Source: Priapulus caudatus
Lineage: Eukaryota > Priapulida > Priapulimorpha > Priapulimorphida > Priapulidae
DNA length: 29,121 bases
Reading direction: 5' to 3'
Assembly (NCBI RefSeq): GCF_000485595.1
Contig: NW_014577230.1
Location: forward strand, 170,787-199,907
The stretch's first letter is position 1; every line of letters starts with the position of its first letter. This document shows positions 1 to 9,000 of this stretch, piece after piece. The notes below the pieces were generated by a model. That model saw only the letters and a list, made by a program, of their open reading frames with translations, was not told the origin of the DNA and searched no databases. The translations under genes were made by a program, and so were the position numbers.

Positions 1-790
1 AGACCCCACTCGCTGGAATTTCACACACTTCCCACAATATGGTATTCCTTTTATTCATGCTACGATCTCACAATGGATAGCTGTACGTGGGGAGCTCAAG
101 AGTTGGAGACGCCAGGAATCTCTACATATTTGCACCAGAGAATAAGACGAAAATTAAAACATTCTTTATCAAGAGGCTTTCAAATGAAAAGTCCAACCCA
201 TTTCCTACATTCTCTTATAATAACTTTTTGTCATTTACACCATATATTACTATTATGTCCCAGGAGCTCTAAGTTCGGTTGTGCTGTCATATAAATGTCA
301 TACGTAACAGTTTTTTCGTTTTCCCCATGCTTATTATCTTATTACACTCATTTCTAAATATTAATATTGTCTGCAATGTTATTGTCGATTTTTACCCAAT
401 GTTCCTAACTTCCTATTCTGTCCCATTATTATAGTACTATGAATTAGTAGCACGATTTTACCCAGCGCAGCGGGTACCCACAGCTAGTCTTAACATAAAA
501 GCAAAGGAATATAAAGCTATGGCTACAGGGAGCCTGATTTGGGGACAGATTTGGTATAGGGTAATGGTTATACAGTCTAGCTGCACTTTATAGTGGTTGT
601 TAAGGTTAGACTAAGGTGTAGGAGAACCTACTTCCCATGAGGCGTTTTATTTGGGGGTGCAGGGGAGATTCTGTATGAACGCCACGTTACTGGTTACTAA
701 CTGGGAAAGTAAACCTTCTAACTTCACATTCATAACTCCAAGCCATGCCGAGTCTAACGCCTGATCGGGTCTAAGGTGGGTGACTATACT
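1..790. other. AT-rich leading region, no gene recognised
   Basis: I see no supported gene here. Short frames of 60-75 codons near 73-294 overlap each other and have no recognisable content, so I treat them as chance. The stretch around 468-488 (a direct GCGGGTACCC-type motif followed by CAGCTAGT) looks like the end of a dispersed repeat, but I cannot assign it. The region ends at the first copy of the target duplication of the LINE that follows. Confidence 0.4.
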
Positions 791-1268
791 ATTAGTATTA
801 CTATTCAAATTCAAATTCAAATTCAAATAAAGTTTATTAATTGCACGGATAATCGCAGATCATACAGGCAAATAGGCTACAAACTACAATAAAACTAGTT
901 TCTAGGCTAATATAAACAAGAGAGAAACGATGTGTCTTATACTACTTGACATGACTGCATGACCCATGGTACAATTACATGATAATATATTTTTTATTAA
1001 ACATAATTTAACGTTCTATTCTAACCAAAAAAACAACACTTCAAACTAGTGTAATAAAATTCAAACTCCTAAACTATGCTATAAACGAACAAGATTCATG
1101 TGAGTAGACTATCGCGGTAAGTATCGCGTGGTATCAGTTGCCGCAGATAGTAACCTTTGGTATCGGAAACTGCAGGCGCCCTGAGTACAGATGTAGGATT
1201 AGTAAAGCCCGACTGTTGGTCTAACCCTCTCTGTATTTAGCTTAGGATATGTGGTGTGATTTAATTTA

Positions 1269-1595
1269 TTATTTGTATATCTCACCATTTATGTTTTTAG
1301 TGAATCTTGTCGTAACTTGAATGAACACGTGTTCGATAAACTTTGAGAGTTTGAGGAGATCGGCCACATGATTTGTGATGAATAACCATTCTATGGATGA
1401 TTTGCCTATGAATGTAAAGTGTATAAATTTGTCTTCTATCTTTTTTCTGATGTGGTTGGTGGCAGTGCAGTCATAAAGTAGTTGGAGTTCATCATCTATT
1501 GACCCGTTATTGCATAGGGAACAGAATCTAAGATTAGCAGGGATGGATTGGTGACGGCCTTGTTCAATCCATAGGTTGTGATCGCTAAGCCTTAA
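1269..1595 (-). pseudogene. LINE C-terminal cysteine-knuckle remnant
   Basis: An open minus-strand frame of about 108 codons without a start codon. It contains RFCSLCNNGSIDDELQLLYD followed by C, that is a C-x2-C ... H/L-x-C knuckle of the kind found at the extreme C-terminus of several non-LTR retrotransposon ORF2 proteins ('C..C....EDE.HfL..C'). The usual His position is replaced by Gln/Leu, fitting decay. It ends in TAA at 1269-1271. Together with the upstream remnant it shows that the LINE 3' half was inserted and then mutated. Confidence 0.6.
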
Positions 1596-1802
1596 TTAGT
1601 TTAGTTAGTGTTCTTCTTGCTTGTTTTGAATATAAATTTAATAGGTATGGTTCAGGTTCATATTTTGTTTTAAGTTGTCTATAAAATCTTAGTTTGTTTG
1701 AGAATTGACCCTCCTTTTTTTCTGTTGTCATCATTCAGGTCGTTAAAGAACATGGTGGTATATTTTTGTTGCAAGTTTCTCTTTATGTTGAGTATGGTTT
1801 CA

Positions 1803-2108
1803 TGTAGTTTTGATTAGAATTGCACTTCCAGATTGTGTTTTTTTGCTATAAGTTCTAAATAAGTACGTTGCTATTTTTGACCAATTTGTGAAAGTCTTAT
1901 AAGTAATGCCTTCAGGAATGTCACTGTAGAATTGAATAGAATCCTTCAGGAGGGGGTTAGGACTTGTAAATTTTGCATGGTGCCAGAATTTTGCCACTTG
2001 AAGAACTATATTGTGTAATAAGAGGAACATTCCTAGCTCAGCTTTGGCGGCTATGTTGGAAGTTTTAGTTCTAACTCCCAATACCCATTTGCAAAATTTG
2101 TTCAGAAT
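1803..2108 (-). pseudogene. LINE polyprotein remnant, post-RT segment
   Basis: The minus-strand frame reads FCKWVLGVRTKTSNIAAKAE followed by LG and continues to about 1803. The signature 'LGV..KT.N.A...ELG' is typical of the segment after the reverse transcriptase in CR1/L2/Jockey-type LINEs. This attribution is from memory of family sequences. The frame has no proper start codon because the element is 5'-truncated at 2108. It ends in a stop near 1800, and the remaining C-terminus continues in another frame further 3'. Confidence 0.65.
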
Positions 2109-2140
2109 ATTAGTATTACTATTAGTACTAGTACTAGTAC

Positions 2141-2170
<30 letters not shown>
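2108..2170. repeat. TAG/GTA trinucleotide microsatellite
   Basis: Runs of TACTAG pass into an uninterrupted (TAG)n/(GTA)n tract. It adjoins the LINE 5' junction and overlaps its target duplication, which suggests the LINE used this tract as a target. Confidence 0.85.
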
Positions 2171-2172
<2 letters not shown>

Positions 2173-2200
2173 ACTACAGTGACAACACGCAGCTAGGACC

Positions 2201-2520
2201 TGCATACCTCTCAAAGTGACACGTCGTCAACTGACCAATCGGAGCGCTCGCAGATCAGGCACTAAAGCTGATAAATATAAAGCTAAACCTTAACCCTAAC
2301 CCTAACCCTAACCCTTACCACTGCCAGTAACCATCCACTCACGATAGCCAGCTTAAATAATGCAACCACAAAACATCGCATCAGCTTTTTAGTTTTTAGT
2401 TTTTTAGATTTTTAGTGCCTGAGGCTGATCTGCGAGCGCTGCGATTGGTCGGTCGACAACACGTCACTTTGGGAGGAGCTGCGAGCGCTCCGATCGGTCG
2501 GTCACTTTGGGAGGTATGCA
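2201..2520. mobile_element. Foldback/MITE-like element with (CCCTAA)n core
   Basis: Long imperfect inverted repeats bound this 320-bp segment. The left arm begins TGCATACCTCTCAAAGTGAC and the right arm ends with GAGGTATGCA. Both arms share GATCAGGCACTAAA-like and GAGCGCTCGCAG blocks; the right arm holds a partial internal duplication of the CAAAGTGAC/GCGAGCGCTC unit. The loop carries four telomere-type units (CCCTAA)n at about 2288-2317. No reading frame is visible, so it would be non-autonomous. I could not find a convincing target duplication. Confidence 0.65.
2288..2317. repeat. Interstitial telomere-type (CCCTAA)n tract
   Basis: A short run of CCCTAA units, the complement of the animal telomere motif TTAGGG, placed in the loop of the foldback element around it. 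Confidence 0.85.
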
Positions 2521-2635
2521 CTATGCTAACGTTAATGATTACCGCTCCTAATCGTAACGACCGCTAGAGGGCCTACTCACCAGAGCGTTAACCCCTTACT
2601 ATATGAAAGTGGGTGGCTGCTGACTGAGCCAGACC

Positions 2636-2742
2636 GGCCAATGAGTGAGCAGGTTGCAGCGACTGTGATTAAGTCGTCCAATCAGCAAGCAGGCTTTTGC
2701 CTGACGTCATTTCTCAAGTTATTCAAGTTGAATTTATAAATG
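2636..2742 (+). promoter_or_regulatory. Promoter-like cluster: two CCAAT, CRE, TATA
   Basis: CCAAT boxes lie at 2638-2642 and 2678-2682, a perfect CRE palindrome TGACGTCA at 2702-2709 and TATAAA at 2735-2740, all on the plus strand in the usual order. What it drives is unclear: about 200 bp downstream the sequence is interrupted by the Harbinger insertion at 2941. It may be the stranded promoter of a broken gene or part of an unrecognised repeat. The spacing is suggestive only. Confidence 0.3.
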
Positions 2743-2940
2743 CAATTAGTGCACGCTTCTGCCAAAGCCATTTACTAGATTGTTTCCATTCATCAGGTAT
2801 TCGCCTGGGGCGAAGTTTTGCCGTATTTACTTCTGTACGCTCGATTGCTCGCCGCTAATCCGATTCCCCGCCATAAGTCAAACACTGTTTTCGGTCAATC
2901 GATAACGAAGCTCGCAAACCGCTGGCGCGGCGCTCGCTTA

Positions 2941-4638
2941 AGGCCCCGTCACACTAGAGCTACGCTCATCACGATTGCCCCACGCTCAAAAAATTTGCTT
3001 GAGCATGGTGAGAGCGTGGCCAATTGGGCCCCAGCCGGGCCCAGCGGCAATACTACGGTCTAATTACGTCGATACTACGATCTAAGTGCGTCTTTGCCCT
3101 GATCTCATTGCGCCCAACAAGCTTTCACCACGCTCCATACCACGATCAACACCACGCGCGCATCACGCTTGCACTGCGCTCACTGCGTCTTTATTGCGAC
3201 CAATCAGATCGCATTGCGTTCGAACGACGCTTGCACTGCGCCTAAGCAATGCTCACCGCGCCTCAACTGCGCGCCAGTCACGCTCCTAGTGCGACTTAAT
3301 CACGCTCTAGTCAGGCGCCGACTGCGCTGGCAACGACCATATAACTACCATGGCATCCACCAAAGCCATGAGCACCACGGAAAAGAAGCCCTTATAAGTA
3401 TGATGCAATGAGCCAGAGTTCGGTGGGCATCTGATGGCCACATGCTTTCCGTCGATGGCACCGAAGGCATGGGGCACATTCCATTTTCTCAGGAAATCTT
3501 CGGCAATGGCATGCCATTCTTCTGGCATCGTAGGACACAAAATGACCTCCTCTTTGTGTTCTTCTACAATAGCCTGGCACACCTCTGGAACCAACAGCGA
3601 TATGGTGTTGCGGGCCACTCTAAAGTCATACTGAAGTGAGGGATATTTATCACTCGATGCTAGATACCTTATGGTGACTGCCAGTTTCAGTTCTGGTTCA
3701 AGTGCTTCTCTGTATCGGGTGTCCTGCTTCTGGATTCTCGGCCCAATTCTGACAAGCAATTCATCGAACATCTCCAGAAGCATCCTCAGGAAGTTGAAGA
3801 AGGATGCTTGATCTTCCATGCGAAGCTCAGCCATGAGGCGATCATAGTGACCATAGAGAAGTCGTCTTTCTACCGAAAGCCACGGACGCACCCAGCAAGA
3901 TCTTCGTTGTCTTCTATTTATCCTCCTTATCCTCCTCAGCATGATTAGGGCTTGGTAATCAATTAAGTAATTTGAGTTGTCCTTCTACGAGAAACATGGC
4001 AGGGAGTAGTGTTGCCTCATCCATAGTGGACACTGAACTGGTGGGGTGGCCAGGGTAGCACCCCAATTTATACCCCAAGTTCGTAGGAAGTGATCTGAGC
4101 GTGGTATTGACGCAACTAACACGTAATGCGAACGCCACAACAGCATGGTCTGAGCGTGTTGGGCGTAGTACAATCGTAGTATGAATGGGTCAAGCTTGCT
4201 AGAGACGCACCATGGTCATAGCCAGAGCGTGGTCAGGTCGCAGAGACATCTCCATGGACGTAGTAACAGCGTGATGAAAACGTATTGACATCGTGCTGAG
4301 AACGGGGCGACGCGATTTTTCACGCAACCGACACGCTTGCGATACGATCATTAAATTTGTACTACGCTCGAGTTACGTGGGTACTATGCCTTCCACGTCT
4401 ATAATACGCGCTGTAATCAGTCTCACTGCGCTGTCTTTCCGCCACGCTCGCACCACGATTGTTTTTGAACATGCTCAAAGTTTGGCCACGCTCTCCACGC
4501 TCATGGTGACTGCACCGCGCTCAATCGCGATCGCAGTACGTCCATAGACGTTCATACTGCGTTCTACACGTTTCCACCACACTCTTAGAGCGTAGTATAC
4601 GAGCGTAGTGAGATCGGGGCCATGGTGTGACGGGGGTA
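2941..4638 (-). mobile_element. Internally deleted PIF/Harbinger transposon with TTA target duplication
   Basis: A 1,698-bp DNA element. The ends are 14-bp imperfect terminal inverted repeats (AGGCCCCGTCACAC at 2941-2954; reverse complement TACCCCCGTCACAC at 4625-4638; 11 of 14 match). They are flanked by TTA at 2938-2940 and 4639-4641, the 3-bp duplication typical of this superfamily. Inside is a truncated transposase on the minus strand. Both subterminal regions (about 2955-3320 and 4080-4620) are packed with short CACGCTC/GAGCGTG-type motifs in both orientations. The catalytic half of the transposase is gone, so the copy cannot move on its own. I do not see the Myb-like second protein of autonomous Harbingers. 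Confidence 0.85.
3307..3942 (-). pseudogene. Harbinger (HARBI1-type) transposase, C-terminally truncated
   Basis: A 211-residue frame that reads as the N-terminal half of a HARBI1/DDE_Tnp_4 transposase. Seen in order: a basic N-terminus; a helical region to about residue 95; the helix-turn-helix block YPSLQYDFRVARNTISLLVP (about 100-120); the PTMPEEWHAIAEDFLRKWNV segment; GAIDGKHVAI near residue 168, which carries the first catalytic Asp; and YKGFFSVVLMALVDA near 190. Family members usually run to about 350-430 residues, with a second Asp and a Glu after this point. Here the frame diverges right after ALVDA into subterminal motif sequence. An internal deletion therefore removed the rest of the DDE triad. 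Confidence 0.8.
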
Positions 4639-4714
4639 TTACAGGCGTTAGTGTAGCCGTGCAGAACATAGGCCCTAACAATAACATATAGGCCTACAGG
4701 TTAGCACTATGCAA

Positions 4715-4790
4715 GCCCTAGCTCTAGTAACTATAGCCTGCGTACAGTTACGAGAGCTAGTATAGTAACTATAGCCCGCGTACGGTTATA
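4715..4790. repeat. Two tandem ~35-bp repeats
   Basis: Two adjacent copies of a unit containing AGTAACTATAGCC(T/C)GCGTAC(A/G)GTTA lie just outside the Harbinger element and next to the 42-bp palindrome. The function is unknown; it looks like a decayed tandem repeat. Confidence 0.6.
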
Positions 4791-4800
4791 TACGCGTTAT

Positions 4801-4842
4801 CAGGAGTAGATAATAGAAGATATATTCTATTATCTACTCCTG
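4801..4842. mobile_element. 42-bp end-to-end palindromic microelement with 7-bp target duplication
   Basis: The sequence CAGGAGTAGATAATAGAA, a 6-bp centre, then its reverse complement forms an essentially perfect 42-bp hairpin. GCGTTAT occurs immediately on both sides (4794-4800 and 4843-4849). The same terminal sequence (CAG[G/A]AGTAGATAATAG) starts and ends the 1,471-bp foldback at 12436-13906, which is also flanked by a 7-bp duplication. I therefore read this as two transposon ends joined back to back, i.e. a minimal derivative of that family. The superfamily is not identified. Confidence 0.7.
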
Positions 4843-4870
4843 GCGTTATTATAGCCGCGAGTCTAGTGAC

Positions 4871-5196
4871 GCTCATAGGGTCTATGTCCCCCAGGGTACT
4901 GCCGGAACGTACCCTGGGTACGGTCTGGTATACCGGAACGTACCCTGGTAACTATCTAGCTGATATGGTTAGGGTTAGGGTTAGGGTTAGGGTTAGGGTT
5001 AGGGTTGGGGTTGGGGTTGGGGTTAGGGTTAAGGAGTACGTAGGCGTATGCGGCTCCCTAGACTCGTTAGTGGAGTAGGCGAGGTACGGTCCGGCATATT
5101 AGATACTAGTATTTAGTACCAGTGTACGTTCCGGTATACCGAACCGTACCCAGAGTACGTTCCGGCAGTACCCTGGGGGACATAGACCCTATCAGC
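4871..5196. mobile_element. Foldback element, TTAGGG-core family, copy A
   Basis: Inverted arms of about 80 bp (left GCTCATAGGGTCTATGTCCC; right GACCCTATCAGC) bound a 326-bp element. It is flanked by the 9-bp duplication TCTAGTGAC at 4862-4870 and 5197-5205. A 9-bp duplication with long arms is what Mutator-like (MULE) elements leave, but the assignment is inference. The loop carries about 11 telomere-type units (TTAGGG/TTGGGG variants, about 4971-5030). No protein is encoded. Confidence 0.75.
4971..5030. repeat. (TTAGGG)n tract with TTGGGG variants
   Basis: A head-to-tail run of TTAGGG units, with three TTGGGG units near its end, in the loop of foldback copy A. Confidence 0.9.
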
Positions 5197-5205
5197 TCTA
5201 GTGAC

Positions 5206-5449
5206 GCTCATAGGGTCTATATGTCCCCCAGGGTACTGACGGAACGTACCCTGGTCACTATTTGATATGGTTAGGGTTAGGATTATGGTTAGGGTTAGGA
5301 TTAGGGTTAGGGTTCGGGTTCGGGTTAGGGAGTAGACGTAGGCGACTCCCTAGACTCGTTAGTGGAGTAGGCGAGGTACGGTCCGGCATATTAGATAGTA
5401 CCAGGGTACGTTCCGGCAGTACCCCGGGGGACATAGACCCTCTATCAGC
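5206..5449. mobile_element. Foldback element, TTAGGG-core family, copy B
   Basis: Same family as copy A, shorter, and starting directly after copy A's right-hand duplication. Its left flank is TCTAGTGAC (5197-5205) and its right flank TCTAGTGTC (5450-5458), one mismatch. The loop holds a degenerate (TTAGGG)n tract at about 5268-5330 with TTAGGA and TTCGGG variants. The A-B pair therefore looks like two adjacent insertions or a tandem duplication sharing the same 9-bp sequence. Confidence 0.7.
5268..5330. repeat. Degenerate (TTAGGG)n tract
   Basis: TTAGGG units with TTAGGA, TTATGG and TTCGGG variants in the loop of foldback copy B. Confidence 0.8.
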
Positions 5450-5653
5450 TCTAGTGTCACAGTATCAGTGACTCGGATTTGGATTAGGAATTCTGCCGGT
5501 TACGGTCAGGGTTAGGGGTGTGATTTTTAGGCAACGTAGGTTACAGGACACACGGTTCCCTCAATATCCTCGCTAACATTAACAATACCATAATAACAAA
5601 TTAAAATCATAAATGATCATAAACTCACCCGTCACTGTCAAACGTTCGCCCAT

Positions 5654-5923
5654 GCGTCGGCGGCTCGGCGCTAAATCGCCCGAAATCGCCAAGCACATCA
5701 CTAGACTGGTACGATGCCCATTCACTTTATATTACCTTTTACACACATAAATCAGACTGCGACCCAGTCTAAGCGTTCAACAAATACGGAGTTGATGCCA
5801 CACGTGACACTCATTAGAGTGGTTACTATTCGCAAAACTTTTACACATCAGGTGGCTATCACTGATCTCTAACTGATAGTTATATCAGTGGTGACCATCT
5901 ATTGGCGACCAACTCCGAGAAAT
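5654..5923. promoter_or_regulatory. Putative MRPL19 promoter / 5' flank
   Basis: This unique-looking stretch lies between the last foldback element and the predicted MRPL19 start codon. It includes the E-box-type motif CACGTGAC at 5801-5808 and an inverted repeat around 5858-5890 (ACTGATCTC/AACTGATAG...ATATCAGTG). No TATA box is obvious near the start, as is common for housekeeping mitochondrial genes. A small minus-strand ATG frame with a good splice donor lies at its left edge (5629-5653), so the segment could be bidirectional. Function is inferred from position only. Confidence 0.35.
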
Positions 5924-6014
5924 ATGGCAGCCTCCATAGCATTAGCAAGGCAGATTACTCGTGTTAATATTAATAATACAAAAATTTGTCGATTGTCGAC
6001 TGTATGCACAGACG
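5924..6014 (+). CDS. MRPL19: MRPL19 exon 1 (presequence), predicted
   Basis: Begins [20 protein letters not shown] and ends in phase 1 at a GTATAG donor. Its only acidic residue is the last one (Asp30), and it has Arg/Lys throughout, as in mitochondrial targeting peptides. RLSTVCTDG then GAF after splicing resembles the human STG...GAF region. With this exon, the distance from Met1 to the conserved FPEILP block is about 71 residues, as in human MRPL19. The intron that follows is 5.8 kb, so transcript evidence is needed. A rival first exon lies at 11069-11186. Confidence 0.6.
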
Positions 6015-9000
6015 GTATAGTACAGTACACCCGCGTTTTAAGTATTAGTATATAATAGTAACTGTATGTATGTATGTATGTATGTATTGTATGTAATGTA
6101 TGACTGGGAACCTTGGTTCAAGGATAGAGAACATGGGTCCCAATAAAACCAATGTCATTTACATCAATATAAATATTATATTATATCAATATAATAGGTT
6201 AGGGTTATGGTTAGGGTTAGGGTTAGGGTTAGCCACAAGTTCCCATCTCGCTTAACACTACGTGGCCGTGTAACTAGTCGGAGAGCCTGGTCGGTATTTC
6301 CCTGCAAAGAATTTTTTTTTTAAAGGAAAAGAGATAATTCATTCTGAGGGTGGGTAAGGGTATTTTCGTGAAACGTGATCGGCCGTTTTTATACCTCGTG
6401 AACTGTGAATTGCAATTTATTTTGTCTGTGAACTGTGAATGGACCACCTTGCGTGAAGCGTGATTTAGCTTTTATTTAGTCTGTGAACTGTGAATAAGAT
6501 TTTAAGAGGTCTCTTTCCTCGTGAATCCATGCATGTCAGGCGCGGATTTAGGCCGGTTTGCACGGGCCTCAAAATTCACCAGAATGCACCAAATATAGCC
6601 TAATTTTTAAGAAATTCCCGGGGGGCATGCCCCCGGACCCTCCCAGCTGCAGAAGAACATATGGAAACGATATATATATATACACACACACATACACACA
6701 CACACACACATGCACACACACACCAGGGGCGTGTACAGGAGGGGGGGGGTCCAGGGGGTCCGGACCCCACCTTGCTCGCGCAGAAAACGCATATAAGGGA
6801 GTCTAATTTCAAAAATTTCCCCAGACCCCCCCCCCTTCGCGTGCTCGCAAGTTTGGGTTACGGTTAGACCCCCCCTGGTTCAAATCCTGTATACGCCCCT
6901 GCACACACACGCACACGCACACGCACACGCACACGCACACGCACACACACACATGTATAAGCATGACTACTGTGCAAGCGTATTTTTGATTTTTAGAAGT
7001 GTTGTTAGTCAAGAAATACACTTGTATACTTCTATGACCTTATCTTATGAGTCTGAAATTTTAGCTGTAAACTGGATTATCCCCGTGATCTGTGAAAAGA
7101 GCATTATTTTCACTGTGAAATGTGAAAAGCAGTTTATTTTTACTGTGAACTGTGAACAGTACCCCCCTTACCCCCCCCCCTCCATTCTGTGTCCCCTTAT
7201 AGATTTATGAATGCAGCTGATCTAGCTCCCCAAAGTATCTCCAGGTACTGTTTAGTAAGCTGAACTATAATAATATTACCAATAAGACTGCTGCCAACCC
7301 TAAAACCCAGGAGAGTTTTCAAGAGCTCCTCCTGCATATCATGTGAGGTTTCTGTTGTCTCCAAACCTGTTCTACGTTTAATCACATTAAAAAAACTTTT
7401 TCTATGGATTTCATATCCAGGACATTCCAGTAAAAAGTGCTCCAGGGTCTCCAACTCTCCTCTTCCACAAATTAAACATTTATCTTCGCCCCCCCAGTGT
7501 CTAGTTCGTTTATTCAATGGCAAGCACCCCGCCCTGCATTGAAAGAGCAGGCTACTCCCAAGACTATTATCATAAAAGGACTCTTTACCAGGCATCTTTT
7601 TTTCTTTATACAATGCTAGCGAACTCTTGTTTTCTATCTTTTTTTTCCAGATGGTAGAACGTACCACACTGTTTAATTGCTCTTTCCACTCTAACATTCC
7701 ATTCTTTAATACCCCCCCCCCCCGTTAACTCTTCGTCTAGACTCCTATCCGAGTCAAACTTTGTTATGAGGAACCTAGTTCTCCTCCTCCAGTCTGATCT
7801 GAATTCTCCCAATTCCATTGCTTCCGCTATCTGTTTACATTTATGTTCATTATTCATATATTTTATCCTGCCCCAATATTTAATTTTACTTTTTGCCTCT
7901 CTCTCTTCAAAAGTTGACCATCCTATCTCCCCTTTAATACTCTCCAGTCCCACATAAGAGGGTGCCCCCAGTAACTCCCTTCCCAGCTGGTTTTGCATCC
8001 TGTCTAGTGCCTGGAGCATGGACGTTCCTCCTTTTTTAACTTTAAATACTAGGGCTTCATTTGTATACGTCAGAGCAGGCACTGCAACTGCTTTCCAAAG
8101 CTCCCTATAGGCTATACCCACCCAATATCTATTGAAACTATAGAATGCCTTTGAAGCTATTGCTCCCCTGTATTTTCTTGCTTTTTTCCGTATATCATCC
8201 TCATGCTGTTGTAAGCAGTTTTCGATATTGTCACTAAGCTTTACCCCCAGGTAAGTGTATTCAGATACTTGCTGCAAATTCATTGCCCCCAGTTTCCAGA
8301 CACCCTGTTGCTCCTCTGTCGGCTTATTGAGAATCATGATTTGGGATTTGTTTTCTCCAAAAACCATTCCAAAATTTTCTGCAAAGTCTGCGGCAATGCT
8401 CAGCATACTTTCCATTATACTCCTATTCTCTGCTAGCAGAACCACATCATCCGCGTATATAACATCGCCGGAAAGCTATTTCCTCCAATGCATAATCCAT
8501 TTGCATTTGTTACGAGCTTAGTAGACAATTCATTGATAAACAATGCGAACAGGATTGGTGATAAAAGGCAACCCTGCTTCAGACCTACATTAGATGCTAT
8601 CCAATCCGATTCAAACAGTCCCAAACTTATCTTTGATTCATTGTTCTTGTACATAGACTCCATTAGCTTAACGAACCCATTACCCAAACCTATTCTTCTT
8701 AGTTCCCTTAGTAATTTATTCCTATCCACCCAATCATAAGCTTTTTCAAAGTCCAAGAATGCAAGGTATAATGGTTTTCTTACATGTTTCGCCTGCTGAA
8801 TGCATTGGGTTATTATAAATATATTATCCCCCGTGCGCCGATCCCTTCTGAATCCATTCTGTAACTCCCCCAAAATATTTGAGTCTTCTAACAATTTTAC
8901 AAGTCGATCTCTAATAATTCCCATAAATAACTTACTCACGTTGCTCGTTAAGGTAATAGGTCTGTAGTTTTGCAGAAGCTGTTTATCCAGGTTTTTACCC

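Larger units (their letters stand above)
806..2108 (-). mobile_element. 5'-truncated LINE fragment with 15-bp target duplication
   Basis: This is the 3' part of a non-LTR retrotransposon on the minus strand. Its 3' tail is an (AATTTG)n run (806-836 on the plus strand as ATTCAA units). The 15-bp sequence ATTAGTATTACTATT occurs perfectly at 791-805 and 2109-2123, exactly flanking it, as expected of target-primed reverse transcription. Two coding remnants remain, described separately. Most of the reverse transcriptase and all of the endonuclease are missing, so the copy is dead on arrival. The right duplication merges with a TAG/GTA microsatellite, so a small part of the match could be coincidental. 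Confidence 0.8.

Noticed and set aside
721-790. A 5S rRNA-like segment (CCATGCCGAGTCTAACGCCTGATCGGGTCT)
   Set aside because: Only a loose resemblance to 5S internal sequence; the length and the paired helices are missing.
4866-5471. Frames reading VRVRVRVRV or GLGLGLGLG
   Set aside because: Translations of the (TTAGGG)n tracts, not proteins.
6558-7021. Frames with THTHTHT and CVCVCVCV runs
   Set aside because: Translations of CA microsatellites.
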